Source: Pseudomonadota bacterium (lineage in GTDB: Bacteria > Myxococcota_A > UBA796 > SXON01). Taken from it: 34,270 nucleotides of DNA. Of this stretch, positions 8,192 through 17,600 are shown piece after piece. Each line of letters opens with the position of its first letter. Position 1 is the stretch's first letter. Made by a program: the position numbers and the translations under genes. Below the pieces are notes generated by a model. That model was given only the letters and a program-made list of their open reading frames with translations. It made no database searches and was not told the DNA's origin. The stretch spans positions 1 to 34,270 of the forward strand of contig JAUXTN010000034.1 of NCBI GenBank assembly GCA_030684355.1, in the 5' to 3' direction.

Positions 8192-8194
8192 TCG

Positions 8195-9970
8195 CTACTC
8201 GCGGAGCGCCGCGAACGCGTTGAGGACGAGCGGTGCGAACGAGCCGCTGCACGAGTTGGTCTCCTCGTAGTGGTCGCCGTCGTCCGTGAGCACCGACACG
8301 TAGGTGTTGTAGTCGGGCTCGGGCACGATGTACCCGCAGTAGGCGTTGGCGACGCCGATGGGGGCCTTGTAGGTGCCCGGGAGCATCGCCTCGATCGTCG
8401 TGAGCGCGGCATCGTCGGTGACGCGGTACGGGGTCGCGTGGTGCTTGAGGCAATCGCAGTCGCCGACGGAGCCGGCGGTGTCCTTGCAGTCCTCGAACGG
8501 CACGTCCGCGCAGTCGGCGTCGAACTGCACCCAGCGTCGGTCGGCGGTGCGCAGGCTCGCGTCGGCCATGGCGTCCTCTTCGGGCACGCCCCAGAAGAGC
8601 TCCGGCATCAGCTCGCCCGGGGCGGTCCCGAACGTGACGGGGCCGAGCTCGATGACCCAGGAGGCCGCGGGGATGCAGCCGAACAGGTCGTGGTCGACGC
8701 CGTAGTTCGGGCAGCTCGTGTCCTGGATGACGTACTCGTCGGGGGTGTCGAGCAGGCCCACCTGGAACGCGAGCTTGAACGACGCGTTGTCGACGGGGAT
8801 GAGGAACTCGGAGTTGCGCACCCGGAGGCTCGACCAGGGCGTCGTGTCGGTGAGCGCGGCCTCCGAGGCTTGCGCCACGAGCGTGCCCCACGTCCGCGCG
8901 AACTCCCACTTCGCGCCGGGGCCCGAGTCGTCGAGCCAGGTGGGGTTCCCGTCGGTGTCGAGCACCCGGTTGCCGGCCTCGTCGATGACCGGGAGCGTGG
9001 CGCCGAGCGAGGACTGCATGCCGCCGAGCGCGCCCGAGAGGAACACCGTCAGGCCGCCATGGTTCGCCTCGAGGTAGTCGCGGGTGTAGCCCACGTAGTC
9101 GGCGGAGAGCTCGCTGTTCTCGTCCCCGACGACCTCGGGGTGGCCCGACGCGTTGACGATGGTGGCGACGCGCCCCTCGGGGCCGTCGAGCGCGATGGAG
9201 AGCACGAGGTCCGCGACGATGACCGGGTCGCGGATGTCGTTGAGGCCCCCGTCCACGCTCGGATCGGGGTTCGTGCCCCCGAACGGCGAGCCGTTGAACG
9301 CCGGATCGAGGTCGGACATGTGGACCGCGCCCTGGGTGGGCGACACCGCGACCATGTCGGCGGACGCGGTCGCGACCGCGTCGTAGATGGCCTCGGGGAT
9401 GCTCTCGACGAAGGGCGGGTAGATGCCGCTGATGAGGTCCTCGTCGATGCCGTAGATGCCCGCGGTGTCGGGGCCCTGGTGGCTGTGGGACGAGCTGATC
9501 ACGATGCGGTCGCGGTCGAAACCGTCGGCGGCGAGGCGGTCGCGGGTGTCGCGGATGCGGTTCTCGAGCACGCCGAGGGCGTCGACGCCGACCAGCGAGA
9601 CGTACTCGCCGTTGAGCGAGAGCACGACCGCGGTGACGGTGATCGGGTCGTGCACGCCCTGCGCGGCGCGCCCGCTGCCGAAGCCCGCGATCCACACGCC
9701 GTCGAAGCGCCCATCGCCGTCGAGATCCTCGAAGGGCTCGTCGCAGCCGGTCCGGGACGCCGCGGGGTCGGTGATGCACCCGTCGAAGCTGTGGTTTCCG
9801 TTGATGTCGGTGTAGGTCTCGAAGTTGGTGGGCGTGATGTCCACGCGCGCCACGCCGGCGTAGAGCTGGCCGTCCTCCACGAGGGGCATCCCGAACGGGG
9901 CCGCGGGGGCGGCGGTGTCGTCCTTGGCGGCGGTGCACGCTGCAAGAACGAGGAGCGGGAGCGTACGCAT
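8195..9970 (-). CDS. Neutral/alkaline ceramidase-like lipoprotein
   Basis: 591-residue protein. The signal peptide MRTLPLLVLAAC has a lipobox with Cys12, so it should be a surface or periplasmic lipoprotein. The N-terminal ceramidase-fold hallmarks are YAGVARVDITP (residues 37-47), VWIAGFGSGRAAQGVHDPI and ISSSHSHQGPDTAGIYG (158-174), which carries metal-binding histidines. FLSGALGGMQSS stands where ceramidases have their active-site loop. Neutral ceramidases hydrolyse the amide bond of ceramides. Substrate here is unproven, and relatives with this fold act on other amides. DLDGDGRFDG and DINGNHSFDG inserts resemble calcium-binding loops. GGAGG upstream of the ATG at 9970 supports the start. 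It lies between the two GT-C-like paralogs on the opposite strand. Confidence 0.8.
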   Translation of the reverse strand: MRTLPLLVLAACTAAKDDTAAPAAPFGMPLVEDGQLYAGVARVDITPTNFETYTDINGNHSFDGCITDPAASRTGCDEPFEDLDGDGRFDGVWIAGFGSGRAAQGVHDPITVTAVVLSLNGEYVSLVGVDALGVLENRIRDTRDRLAADGFDRDRIVISSSHSHQGPDTAGIYGIDEDLISGIYPPFVESIPEAIYDAVATASADMVAVSPTQGAVHMSDLDPAFNGSPFGGTNPDPSVDGGLNDIRDPVIVADLVLSIALDGPEGRVATIVNASGHPEVVGDENSELSADYVGYTRDYLEANHGGLTVFLSGALGGMQSSLGATLPVIDEAGNRVLDTDGNPTWLDDSGPGAKWEFARTWGTLVAQASEAALTDTTPWSSLRVRNSEFLIPVDNASFKLAFQVGLLDTPDEYVIQDTSCPNYGVDHDLFGCIPAASWVIELGPVTFGTAPGELMPELFWGVPEEDAMADASLRTADRRWVQFDADCADVPFEDCKDTAGSVGDCDCLKHHATPYRVTDDAALTTIEAMLPGTYKAPIGVANAYCGYIVPEPDYNTYVSVLTDDGDHYEETNSCSGSFAPLVLNAFAALRE

Positions 9971-10045
9971 CGGGGGGCCTCCGGGCGCGCGAACTCTACG
10001 CGAGGCGATGTTCGGCGGCAATCGAGCCCTCGCGGGCGATGGCGT

Positions 10046-10051
10046 TAGGGT
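10046..10051 (+). promoter_or_regulatory. -10-like hexamer TAGGGT, 10 nt before ATG
   Basis: TAGGGT lies 10 nt upstream of the ATG at 10062 in the 91-bp divergent gap, and no Shine-Dalgarno follows it. It is a weak match, included because it repeats the short-leader pattern. Confidence 0.25.
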
Positions 10052-10061
10052 GGCGGTTCCC

Positions 10062-11924
10062 ATGCCGCCGTCCCGTCGCATGCAAGCCTTCATCTTCCTC
10101 GCGCTCGCGGTCGCGGGGGTGCTTCCGACGTTGCTTGCCCCGGGCTCGACGGTGGGGGACGGTGTGGACGCCTTCGGGACCCACTGGTTCTATTGGTGGA
10201 TCCGGACCGCGGTCGAGCGCCTCGGCAACCCCTCGCACACCACCCTGTTCTTCTACCCGTTCGGCAAGGACATCTTCGCCCACACGGGCAACAACTTCGT
10301 CGACGCCGTCTTCTCCGTGCCCTTCCAGTGGGTGTTCGGAGGCACGTTCTACTCGCCGATGTGGATCATCGCGTTGCAGCTCGGCAACGTGCTGACCTTC
10401 CGTCCGCTCGCCCGTTACCTCTTCGGAGGCAAGGAGGGCACGGACACCTTCACGGCGTTCGCGGCCACGGTGCTGTGGCAGGTGAACCCGTTCGTCCTCT
10501 TCGAGATCACGGCGGGCCGGCCGACGCAGGCGATGGTGTGGTTCCTGCCCGCGGCGGTCCTCTACCTGCTCCGCACGGCACGCGAGCCCGGCTGGAAGAA
10601 CAGCGTGTGGTTCGGACTCGCGGTCGCGATGTCCGCCTGGACCTACTGGTTCACCGCCTACTTCCTCCTGCTCCTGCTGGTCCCGCTCGCGATCGTGGAG
10701 CTGCGCCGTGCGCCCGACCGCAGGGCCGTGCTCAAGCGCTGGTCGCTCGGCGCCGCGATCTGCCTGCTGCTCGTCGCGCCCGGCGTCAGCGGCATGTCCG
10801 CGGCGGTGGACGACGGGCGGGTGCCCGGGATCGACCCCTCGCCGGGCAGCATCTTCGTGCCGCCGCAGCCCATCGCGAACAACGTCTCCGCCGACCTCCA
10901 CGGGCTCTGGCTGATGGAGATGTACGGCTCGCCGCTCTTCTTCCAGCCCGCGTGGCTCTTGCCACTGCTCGTGGTCCCGTTCCTCCGGAAGCTCCCGATC
11001 CCGGGCGGGCGTTGGCCGTGGCTCGCCGCGCTCGGCACCGTCCTGGCCTTCGCGGGCGGCACGATGTTCCGCGTCGGGGACTTCACCGTCGTCATGCCCC
11101 ACTACATGGCGCTCTACCGCTACCTCCCGTTCTTCGACCGCTTGTGGTTCCCCTACCGGATGGCCGCCGTCGCGTTCATCCCCGCGGCGCTGCTGGTCGC
11201 GGCGCTGTGCGCGATGCTGCCGCGCCCCCGCCTCGCCCTCGCCGCGTTGGTCGCGCTTGGGCTCGCCGGGCAGTTCGCCGTCGGCACCTGGCCGTTCAAC
11301 CACCGGTACACCCGCGCGCCGCCGATGGTCGCGTCCCTGAAGGACGAGGGTGGCGGCGTCATCTTCCTCCCGATGAAGATCCAGCACGACGGCCTGATGT
11401 GGCAGACGGAGTTCCAGCTCCCCACGTTCGGCGGGATGGGAGAGTCCGCCGGGATCTTCTGGCCGGAGAAGTTCCGCAAGCGGCTCAACAACAGCCTCAT
11501 CAAGGCCCTGCGCGGCGCCGCGATCACCCCGGCCCAGCCGAAGAACGTGCTGAAGAAGGACCGCGTGGCCATCGAGAAGGATGGCTTCCGTTGGGTCATC
11601 CTGCGGCGCTCCCTCCTGGAGTCGGAGCTACGCCGCCAGCTCGACATGGCCCCGGGCAGCTTCGACAAGTACGTCCGCATCCAGGAGACGATCGACGCCG
11701 TCAGCGGCGTGATCGGGAGCTCCCCCGTGGGGGTGGATGGCGACTCCGTCCTCTGGGACCTCCGGGGCACGTTCCAGGGTGACGAAGCGTGGGCTCCTAC
11801 GCCGGAACGCCTGCAAAGCCGAGGCTGGGAGGAATACGGACGGACGGTCTACGAGCAGAAGCTGGAGAAGTTCGGCCGCACAGGCAGCGTACGCGAACGG
11901 TCCCAGCCGGTGCTTCCGAAGTAG
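10062..11924 (+). CDS. GT-C-like polytopic membrane protein, paralog 2
   Basis: 620-residue polytopic membrane protein, homologous over its length to the product of 6383-8191. Shared motifs in order are GDGVDAFGTHWFYWWIR in the first outer loop, FFYPFGKDIFAHTGNNFVDA, GRPTQAMVWF, an aromatic TYWF helix, and a C-terminal soluble part with GGGVIFLPMKIQHDGLMWQT and PTFGGMGE. It lacks the Pro-rich tail of paralog 1. The acidic loop after TM1 is compatible with a GT-C glycosyltransferase active site, but donor and acceptor are unknown. The ATG at 10062 precedes the hydrophobic TM1; ATG 10080 is an alternative. It is divergent from the ceramidase-like gene and stands 91 nt upstream of lon. Confidence 0.75.
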   Translation: MPPSRRMQAFIFLALAVAGVLPTLLAPGSTVGDGVDAFGTHWFYWWIRTAVERLGNPSHTTLFFYPFGKDIFAHTGNNFVDAVFSVPFQWVFGGTFYSPMWIIALQLGNVLTFRPLARYLFGGKEGTDTFTAFAATVLWQVNPFVLFEITAGRPTQAMVWFLPAAVLYLLRTAREPGWKNSVWFGLAVAMSAWTYWFTAYFLLLLLVPLAIVELRRAPDRRAVLKRWSLGAAICLLLVAPGVSGMSAAVDDGRVPGIDPSPGSIFVPPQPIANNVSADLHGLWLMEMYGSPLFFQPAWLLPLLVVPFLRKLPIPGGRWPWLAALGTVLAFAGGTMFRVGDFTVVMPHYMALYRYLPFFDRLWFPYRMAAVAFIPAALLVAALCAMLPRPRLALAALVALGLAGQFAVGTWPFNHRYTRAPPMVASLKDEGGGVIFLPMKIQHDGLMWQTEFQLPTFGGMGESAGIFWPEKFRKRLNNSLIKALRGAAITPAQPKNVLKKDRVAIEKDGFRWVILRRSLLESELRRQLDMAPGSFDKYVRIQETIDAVSGVIGSSPVGVDGDSVLWDLRGTFQGDEAWAPTPERLQSRGWEEYGRTVYEQKLEKFGRTGSVRERSQPVLPK

Positions 11925-11947
11925 CCATGGGTTTCGGCAGCGCAAGC

Positions 11948-11975
11948 TTGTCGTAGGGAATTCGGGGGATACCTT
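11948..11975 (+). promoter_or_regulatory. Candidate sigma-70-type promoter of lon
   Basis: TTGTCG (11948-11953) and TACCTT (11970-11975) are separated by 16 bp in a locally AT-richer stretch about 45 nt upstream of the lon start. Both boxes are imperfect. No heat-shock consensus is claimed. Confidence 0.3.
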
Positions 11976-11987
11976 CATTCCGTAAAG

Positions 11988-12003
11988 CGCCCTCCCAAGG
12001 GCG
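11988..12003 (+). promoter_or_regulatory. Hairpin just upstream of the lon ribosome binding site
   Basis: CGCCCT-CCCA-AGGGCG forms a perfect 6-bp stem with a 4-nt loop. It ends 2 nt before the AGGAG ribosome binding site (12006-12010). It could hinder or tune ribosome loading, but no experiment or consensus supports this. Confidence 0.35.
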
Positions 12004-12015
12004 TCAGGAGTACAA

Positions 12016-14460
12016 ATGGCATTCGACCCCCCGAGCTACGACCAGGGTGCACCCGTAAACCTGCCGTCGGAGCTGAACGTCCCCATCCTGGCCATCCGGA
12101 ACACCGTGATCTTCCCGGTCCTGGCCTTCCCGATCAACGTAGGTCGGGACAAGAGCCTGGAAGCCGTCGAGCGCGCGCTCGCGGGTGACAAGCTCCTCGG
12201 TATCGTGGCGCAGCAGGACGCCAAGAACGAGGATCCCGACGTGGGCGAGCTCTACAACACGGGCACCGTCGTCAAGATCCTGAAGTCCGTGAAGATGCCG
12301 GGCAACAAGCTCAACGTCATCATCCAGGGCCTCGCGCGCATCAAGATCGAGCGTTGGGAGGGCACCGACCCGTGCCTCAAGGCGCAGGTCAAGGTGTTCG
12401 AAGAGGGCACGGAGTCGACCCCCGAGCTCGAGTCGCTGATGTCGACCATGCGCGAGCTCGCGCAGAAGATCATCGACCTCTCGCCGCACATCCCGTCCGA
12501 GGCGAGCTTCCTCGTCCGCAGCATCGACAACCCCGGCATCCTCGCCGACATCGTCGCCAGCAACCTGTCGATCGGCGTCGAAGAGAAGCAGGAGCTCCTG
12601 GAGACCTTCGACACGAAGGAGCGCATGACCAAGGTCATCGCGCTGCTCAACAAGGAGATCCAGGTCCTCGAGCTGTCGAACAAGATCCAGACCGAGGTGA
12701 AGGGCGAGATGGACAAGGCCCAGCGGGAGTACTTCCTGCGGGAGCAGCTGAAGGCCATCCAGAAGGAGCTCGGCGAGGTCGACGATCGCCAGGAAGAGTT
12801 CGAAGAGCTCAAGAAGGGCATCAAGAAGGCCCGCATGCCCAAGGAAGTCGAGAAGGTCGCCTTCAAGGAGCTCAAGCGCATGTCCCGGATGAGCCCGGGC
12901 GCCGCCGAGTACACCGTGAGCCGCACCTACCTCGACTGGCTCATCGAGATGCCGTGGGCGACCTCCACGGAAGACCTGATGGACGTGAACGAGGCCGCCC
13001 GCATCCTCGACGAGGACCACTACGGCCTCGAGAAGGTGAAGCAGCGGATCCTCGAGTACCTCGCGGTGCGCAAGCTGAAGCGCGACATGAAGGGGCCGAT
13101 CCTCTGCCTCGTCGGGCCCCCCGGCGTCGGCAAGACCTCCCTCGCGAAGTCCGTCGCGCGCGCGCTCGGCCGCAAGATGGTCCGCATCTCGCTCGGCGGC
13201 GTGCGGGACGAGGCCGAGATCCGCGGGCACCGGCGCACCTACATCGGGTCGCTCCCCGGCAAGATCCTCAAGGGGATCAAGAAGGCGGGCACCAACAACC
13301 CGGTGTTCGTGCTGGACGAGATCGACAAGCTCGGCATGGACTACCGGGGTGACCCGTCGAGCGCCCTGCTCGAGGTGCTCGATCCGGAGCAGAACGACAC
13401 CTTCATGGATCACTACCTGGACGTGCCGTTCGACCTCTCCAAGGTCCTGTTCATCGCCACGGCGAACCTGGCCGATCCCATCCCCGGCCCCCTGCGTGAC
13501 CGCATGGAGATCATCGAGATCCCCGGCTACACGCAGGAGGAGAAGATGAAGATCGCCCGGCAGTACCTGCTGCCGGAGGCCTTGGAGGAGCACGGGCTCA
13601 CGGGCGAATCCCTCGAGCTCCCGGACGATGCGCTCCGGCACATCATCGGGGCCTACACGCGGGAAGCCGGCGTGCGCTCGCTCAAGCGCGAGATCGCGGC
13701 GGTGGCCCGGTGGACCGCCAAGGAGGTCGCGTCCGGCAAGCAGCACGGCAAGCTCGTGCTCACCCCCGAGAAGGTCGAGGAGATCCGTGGGCCGATCCAC
13801 TTCTTCGCGGAAGTGGCCGAGCGCACGAGCGTTCCGGGCGTGGCGACCGGCCTCGCGTGGACCGCCGCGGGTGGCGACATCCTCTTCATCGAGGCCACCA
13901 AGATGAAGGGCAAGGGCGCCATCCAGCTCTCCGGCTCGCTCGGTGACGTGATGAAGGAGTCCGTGGGCGTGGCCCGCAGCTACATCCGCGCCTCGGCACC
14001 CGACCTCGGCATCGACCCCGACGTGTTCGACAACGTCGACGTGCACGTGCACGTGCCCTCGGGTGCCATTCCGAAGGACGGGCCCTCCGCCGGCGTCACG
14101 ATGCTCACCGCGATGGTGAGCCTCCTGACGGGCTTGAAGGTGGACCCCACGATCGCCATGACCGGCGAGGCCACGCTCCGCGGCGCCGTGCTCCCGGTGG
14201 GCGGCATCAAGGAGAAGGTGCTCGCGGCGCACCGGGCGGGCATCAAGACGGTCATCCTCCCGGACAAGTGCCGGAAGGACCTCATCGAGGTCCCCAAGGA
14301 GATCCGCGACGAGATGACCTTCCACTTCTGCTCGCGCATGGAAGAGGTCCTCTCCTACGCGTTCGGGCAGGAGAACCTCGACGCTCGCCGTACGGAAGTG
14401 CGGGCCGAGCTCGAGGCCCGCGCGGCCGCCAAGCGCGCGGGTGGTGAGGCCCACGCGTAG
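12016..14460 (+). CDS. lon: ATP-dependent protease Lon
   Basis: 814-residue LonA, full length for the family. The N-terminal LON substrate-recognition domain (about 1-210) opens with [21 protein letters not shown] helical linker follows, then the AAA+ module with Walker [10 protein letters not shown] (Lys373) and Walker [10 protein letters not shown] (Asp434, Glu435). The C-terminal serine/lysine protease domain has the catalytic Ser691 in [10 protein letters not shown] and Lys734 in [14 protein letters not shown]. It degrades misfolded and regulatory proteins in the cytoplasm as a hexamer. AGGAG 6 nt before the ATG supports the start. A hairpin sits in the leader and two terminator hairpins follow the stop, so it is probably a single-gene transcription unit. 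Confidence 0.98.
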   Translation: MAFDPPSYDQGAPVNLPSELNVPILAIRNTVIFPVLAFPINVGRDKSLEAVERALAGDKLLGIVAQQDAKNEDPDVGELYNTGTVVKILKSVKMPGNKLNVIIQGLARIKIERWEGTDPCLKAQVKVFEEGTESTPELESLMSTMRELAQKIIDLSPHIPSEASFLVRSIDNPGILADIVASNLSIGVEEKQELLETFDTKERMTKVIALLNKEIQVLELSNKIQTEVKGEMDKAQREYFLREQLKAIQKELGEVDDRQEEFEELKKGIKKARMPKEVEKVAFKELKRMSRMSPGAAEYTVSRTYLDWLIEMPWATSTEDLMDVNEAARILDEDHYGLEKVKQRILEYLAVRKLKRDMKGPILCLVGPPGVGKTSLAKSVARALGRKMVRISLGGVRDEAEIRGHRRTYIGSLPGKILKGIKKAGTNNPVFVLDEIDKLGMDYRGDPSSALLEVLDPEQNDTFMDHYLDVPFDLSKVLFIATANLADPIPGPLRDRMEIIEIPGYTQEEKMKIARQYLLPEALEEHGLTGESLELPDDALRHIIGAYTREAGVRSLKREIAAVARWTAKEVASGKQHGKLVLTPEKVEEIRGPIHFFAEVAERTSVPGVATGLAWTAAGGDILFIEATKMKGKGAIQLSGSLGDVMKESVGVARSYIRASAPDLGIDPDVFDNVDVHVHVPSGAIPKDGPSAGVTMLTAMVSLLTGLKVDPTIAMTGEATLRGAVLPVGGIKEKVLAAHRAGIKTVILPDKCRKDLIEVPKEIRDEMTFHFCSRMEEVLSYAFGQENLDARRTEVRAELEARAAAKRAGGEAHA

Positions 14461-14465
14461 TCCCA

Positions 14466-14487
14466 CGCGCCCCCTTCGGGGGGCGTG
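14466..14487 (+). terminator. UUCG-capped hairpin after lon
   Basis: A 9-bp GC stem (CGCGCCCCC / GGGGGCGTG, one G-T pair) closes on a TTCG tetraloop immediately after the lon stop. It has no T-run and probably acts together with the next hairpin. Confidence 0.6.
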
Positions 14488-14515
14488 ACGGCGGGCGGAT
14501 CGCTCGTCGACAGAG

Positions 14516-14548
14516 ACCCGCTCCGGATCGTTCCGGGGCGGGTTTCTT
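14516..14548 (+). terminator. Intrinsic terminator of lon
   Basis: ACCCGCTCCGG - ATCGTT - CCGGGGCGGGT forms an 11-bp stem (one T-G pair) followed by TTTCTT, a textbook Rho-independent terminator. It argues against starting the downstream kinase at GTG 14485, because that start would lie upstream of the terminator. Confidence 0.8.
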
Positions 14549-14597
14549 GCATTCCGGTCGTATGCGTGGGACGACCCCCTGAAATCCAACTGTTCGG

Positions 14598-14627
14598 TTG
14601 CGGTTGTGACGCTGGGTTCGCTACCGT
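14598..14627 (+). promoter_or_regulatory. Candidate promoter of the kinase gene
   Basis: TTGCGG (14598-14603) and TACCGT (14622-14627) are 18 bp apart, downstream of the lon terminator and about 20 nt before the chosen GTG start. It is a moderate match to sigma-70 boxes. Confidence 0.3.
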
Positions 14628-14646
14628 GCGCCGCGAACGAGGGTCT

Positions 14647-17600
14647 GTGCAGCCGCCGGGCATTCACATCGACGAGGCGGAGCGCCTCGATGCGCTCCAC
14701 GCGCTCGGCATCCTGGACACCGCGCCCGAAGCGGTGTTCGACCGGATCGTGCTGCTTGCGAGCCGCACGTTGGCGATGCCCGTCGCGCTCCTCTCGTTCG
14801 TGGATGCCGAGCGCCAATGGGTGAAGGCGGGGATCGGCCTCGGCGGCACGGCCTGGCCACGCGCGACATCGTTCTGTCGACACACCCTTCGCGGGGACGC
14901 CACGTTCATCGTGCCGGATCCGAGCGAGCGGGTCCCGTTTCGTGACAGCCCGCTGGTGACGGGCGCCGAGCAGATCCGCTTCTACGCTGGGCATCCGGTG
15001 GTGGTGGGCGGGGCGCGGGTGGGGACCCTCTCTGTCATGGACCGTCGCCTGCGGGGCTTTGACGCCGCCGCGTGCGAGTCGTTGGCGGCCCTGGCAGCAT
15101 GGGTGGAGTCGGAGCTCGAGGCCCGGTTGGGGCCTTCGGGTGACCACGGTCCATCGGGCCGTCGTTACGCTGCCTTGCTCACCGCGATGCCCGATCCCGT
15201 GCTCAGGGTGAGCGCGGACGGCGTCGTGCGGGGGGTGCACGGCGGGGGCATCCCGTTCGGTGTGGCCGCTTCAGCCCTGGTGGGCCGTGCGCTCGCGGAC
15301 ATCCTCCCGGCGTCCGTTGCCGCCGAGCACCTGCACCATCTCCGGTCGGCGATCGAGGGCCGGGAGGGGCTGGTGTGCGCGTGCTCGCTCGAGACGCCGG
15401 GCGGGCTGCTCCACGTCCAGACCCGGTTCGGGCGGGTGAGCGCGGACGAGGTGCTCCTCGTGGTGCGGGACGTGACGGAGGCGACCGACACCGCGGACGA
15501 GCTCCGGCGCAGCAACGCCGTGTTCAACAAGGCGAGCGAGATCACGGGCACCGGCGGGTGGGAGTACGACATGGCCACCCACGAGAGCCGGTGGTCCGAG
15601 CAGATGTACCGGAACCTGGAGATCGATCCGTCGCAACCCCCGGACAACTTCGACGAATTTCAGTTCCGGATCCTGCCGGAGCATCGGGCGCGCGTCCACG
15701 ACCAGTGGACCCACGCGCTGCTGAGCGGCGCCACCCCCGATCTCGAGGTCCCCGTCGAGACGGCCAAGGGCCGCCGCCGGTGGATGCGCGTGGTGGGCGC
15801 CGCGGAGCGGGAGGAGGGGAGGCGGGTCCGCGTCTACGGCGCGTTCCAGGACATCACCGAGCAGAAGGAGGCGATCCTCGACCGCGAGCGCCGGGAGGAG
15901 CAGCTCCGGGCGCTGGGCGACAACCTCCCGGACGCCGGGATCTTCCAGCTCGAGACCGGTGCCGAAGCGGTGCCGCGGTTCACGTTCCTGAGCGGATCGA
16001 TCGCGGCGCTCGTGGGGGTCTCCGTCGAGGAGATCAACCGCAACCCAGCCTGCTTGTTGAGCTTCCTGTACGACGAGGACCGCCGGCGCCTGTTCCTCCT
16101 GGCGCACGCGGCGGTGCAGCAGGTCTCGACCATCGACGTCGAAGTGCGCATCGCGTCCACCCGTGGCGAGCGGTGGCTGCACGTGCGATGCGTGCCGCGG
16201 GTGACCACCAACGGCGGGGTGCGCTGGGATGGCCTCGTCCTCGACCAGACACGCCGCCGCGAGGCGGAGCAGAACGATGCGCTCCGCGAGCAGAAGCTCA
16301 CGGCGCTCTTCCGCACCTCGGGCGACGCCTCCTTCGTCGTGACCCACGGCGGCGCGGTGACGATGGCCAACCCCGCGGCGGATCAGATGTTCGGCGCGGA
16401 GACCGGCGGCCTCGTGGGCGTGCAGCTGGCCGAGCTCCTGCCCGACTGGCGCGGCGGGAGCGAGCCGGCCGAGATGCGCGAGCTCCTCGGCGTCAAGCGG
16501 TCCGGGGAGCCCTTCCACGTCGCCTCCACGACCTCCACGCTCGACCTCGCGCATCACCGCCGGCGGGTCGTCGTCGTGCGCGATCGGAGCGTGACACGAC
16601 GGCTCGAACACCGGCTCGAAGAGCGCGGCGAGCTGCTCGCGGACATGCAGCGGCTGGCGGCGATCGGCGCGTGGCGCTTCGAGCTGCGCACGGGCGTCCT
16701 CGCGGTGGACGAGGAGTTCCGCCGCATCCACGGGTTCGGCGAGACCGGCGAGGTCCATCTGGATGACCTCCGCCCGGTGGTCGACGAGGAAGACCGGCCG
16801 TTCATGGACCGATTGATGGCGGAGGCGGCGGAGCTCCGCGGCCCCGTCGAGCGTGAGTTCCGGGTGCGGCACCCGGACGGGGTGCGCCACGTCCTCACGC
16901 GCGCGGAGATCACGTTCGACGACACGGGGATGCCGATCACGTTCCGTGGGATCTCCCAGGACATCACCGAGCGCCGGCGGATCGAGCGTGACCGCAACCG
17001 GCTGGAGGAGGAGCGGGAGCAGCTCGCGCAGATCCTCGACGCCACCCCGGATCTCGTCGGCATCTCCGACGCGGAGGGGCACGTGCTCTACCTGAACCGC
17101 GCGGGCCGCCGCATGGTCGACGCGGAGCCGGAGGGGGACATCGCCGCGCTCGGCCTGAACATCTCGGCCTACTACGCGCCCTGGTCGGGGCGCCTGGTCC
17201 AGGCGGTCGCGCTCCCGGCGGCCCGGCGCGACGGCGTGTGGGTCGGTGAGAGCGCGATCCGCACGGGCACGGGCGGCGTGGTGCCGGTCGCGCAGACGAT
17301 CCTGGCGCACCGCTCCGCGGACGGCACGGTGGAGCGCTTCTCGACCATCGCGCGAGACATCTCGCCCCAGAAGGACACCGAGCGGGCCTTGGCATCCGCG
17401 CGGCTGCGGGCCGAGGAGGCGAACCGGGCCAAGAGCGCCTTCCTGGCGAACATGAGCCATGAGCTGCGGACCCCGCTGAACGCCATCATCGGGTTCTCGG
17501 ACCTCCTCTCCCAGCAGATGTTCGGCGTCCTGAACCCGCGCCAGGCCGACTACGTGAGCCACGTCCTCGCGGGTGGACGGCACCTGCTCGCGCTCATCAA

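Noticed and set aside
12004..15240. 1078-codon minus-strand frame over lon and the kinase
   Set aside because: His/Arg/Leu-rich composition without motifs, lying opposite the well-supported lon gene.
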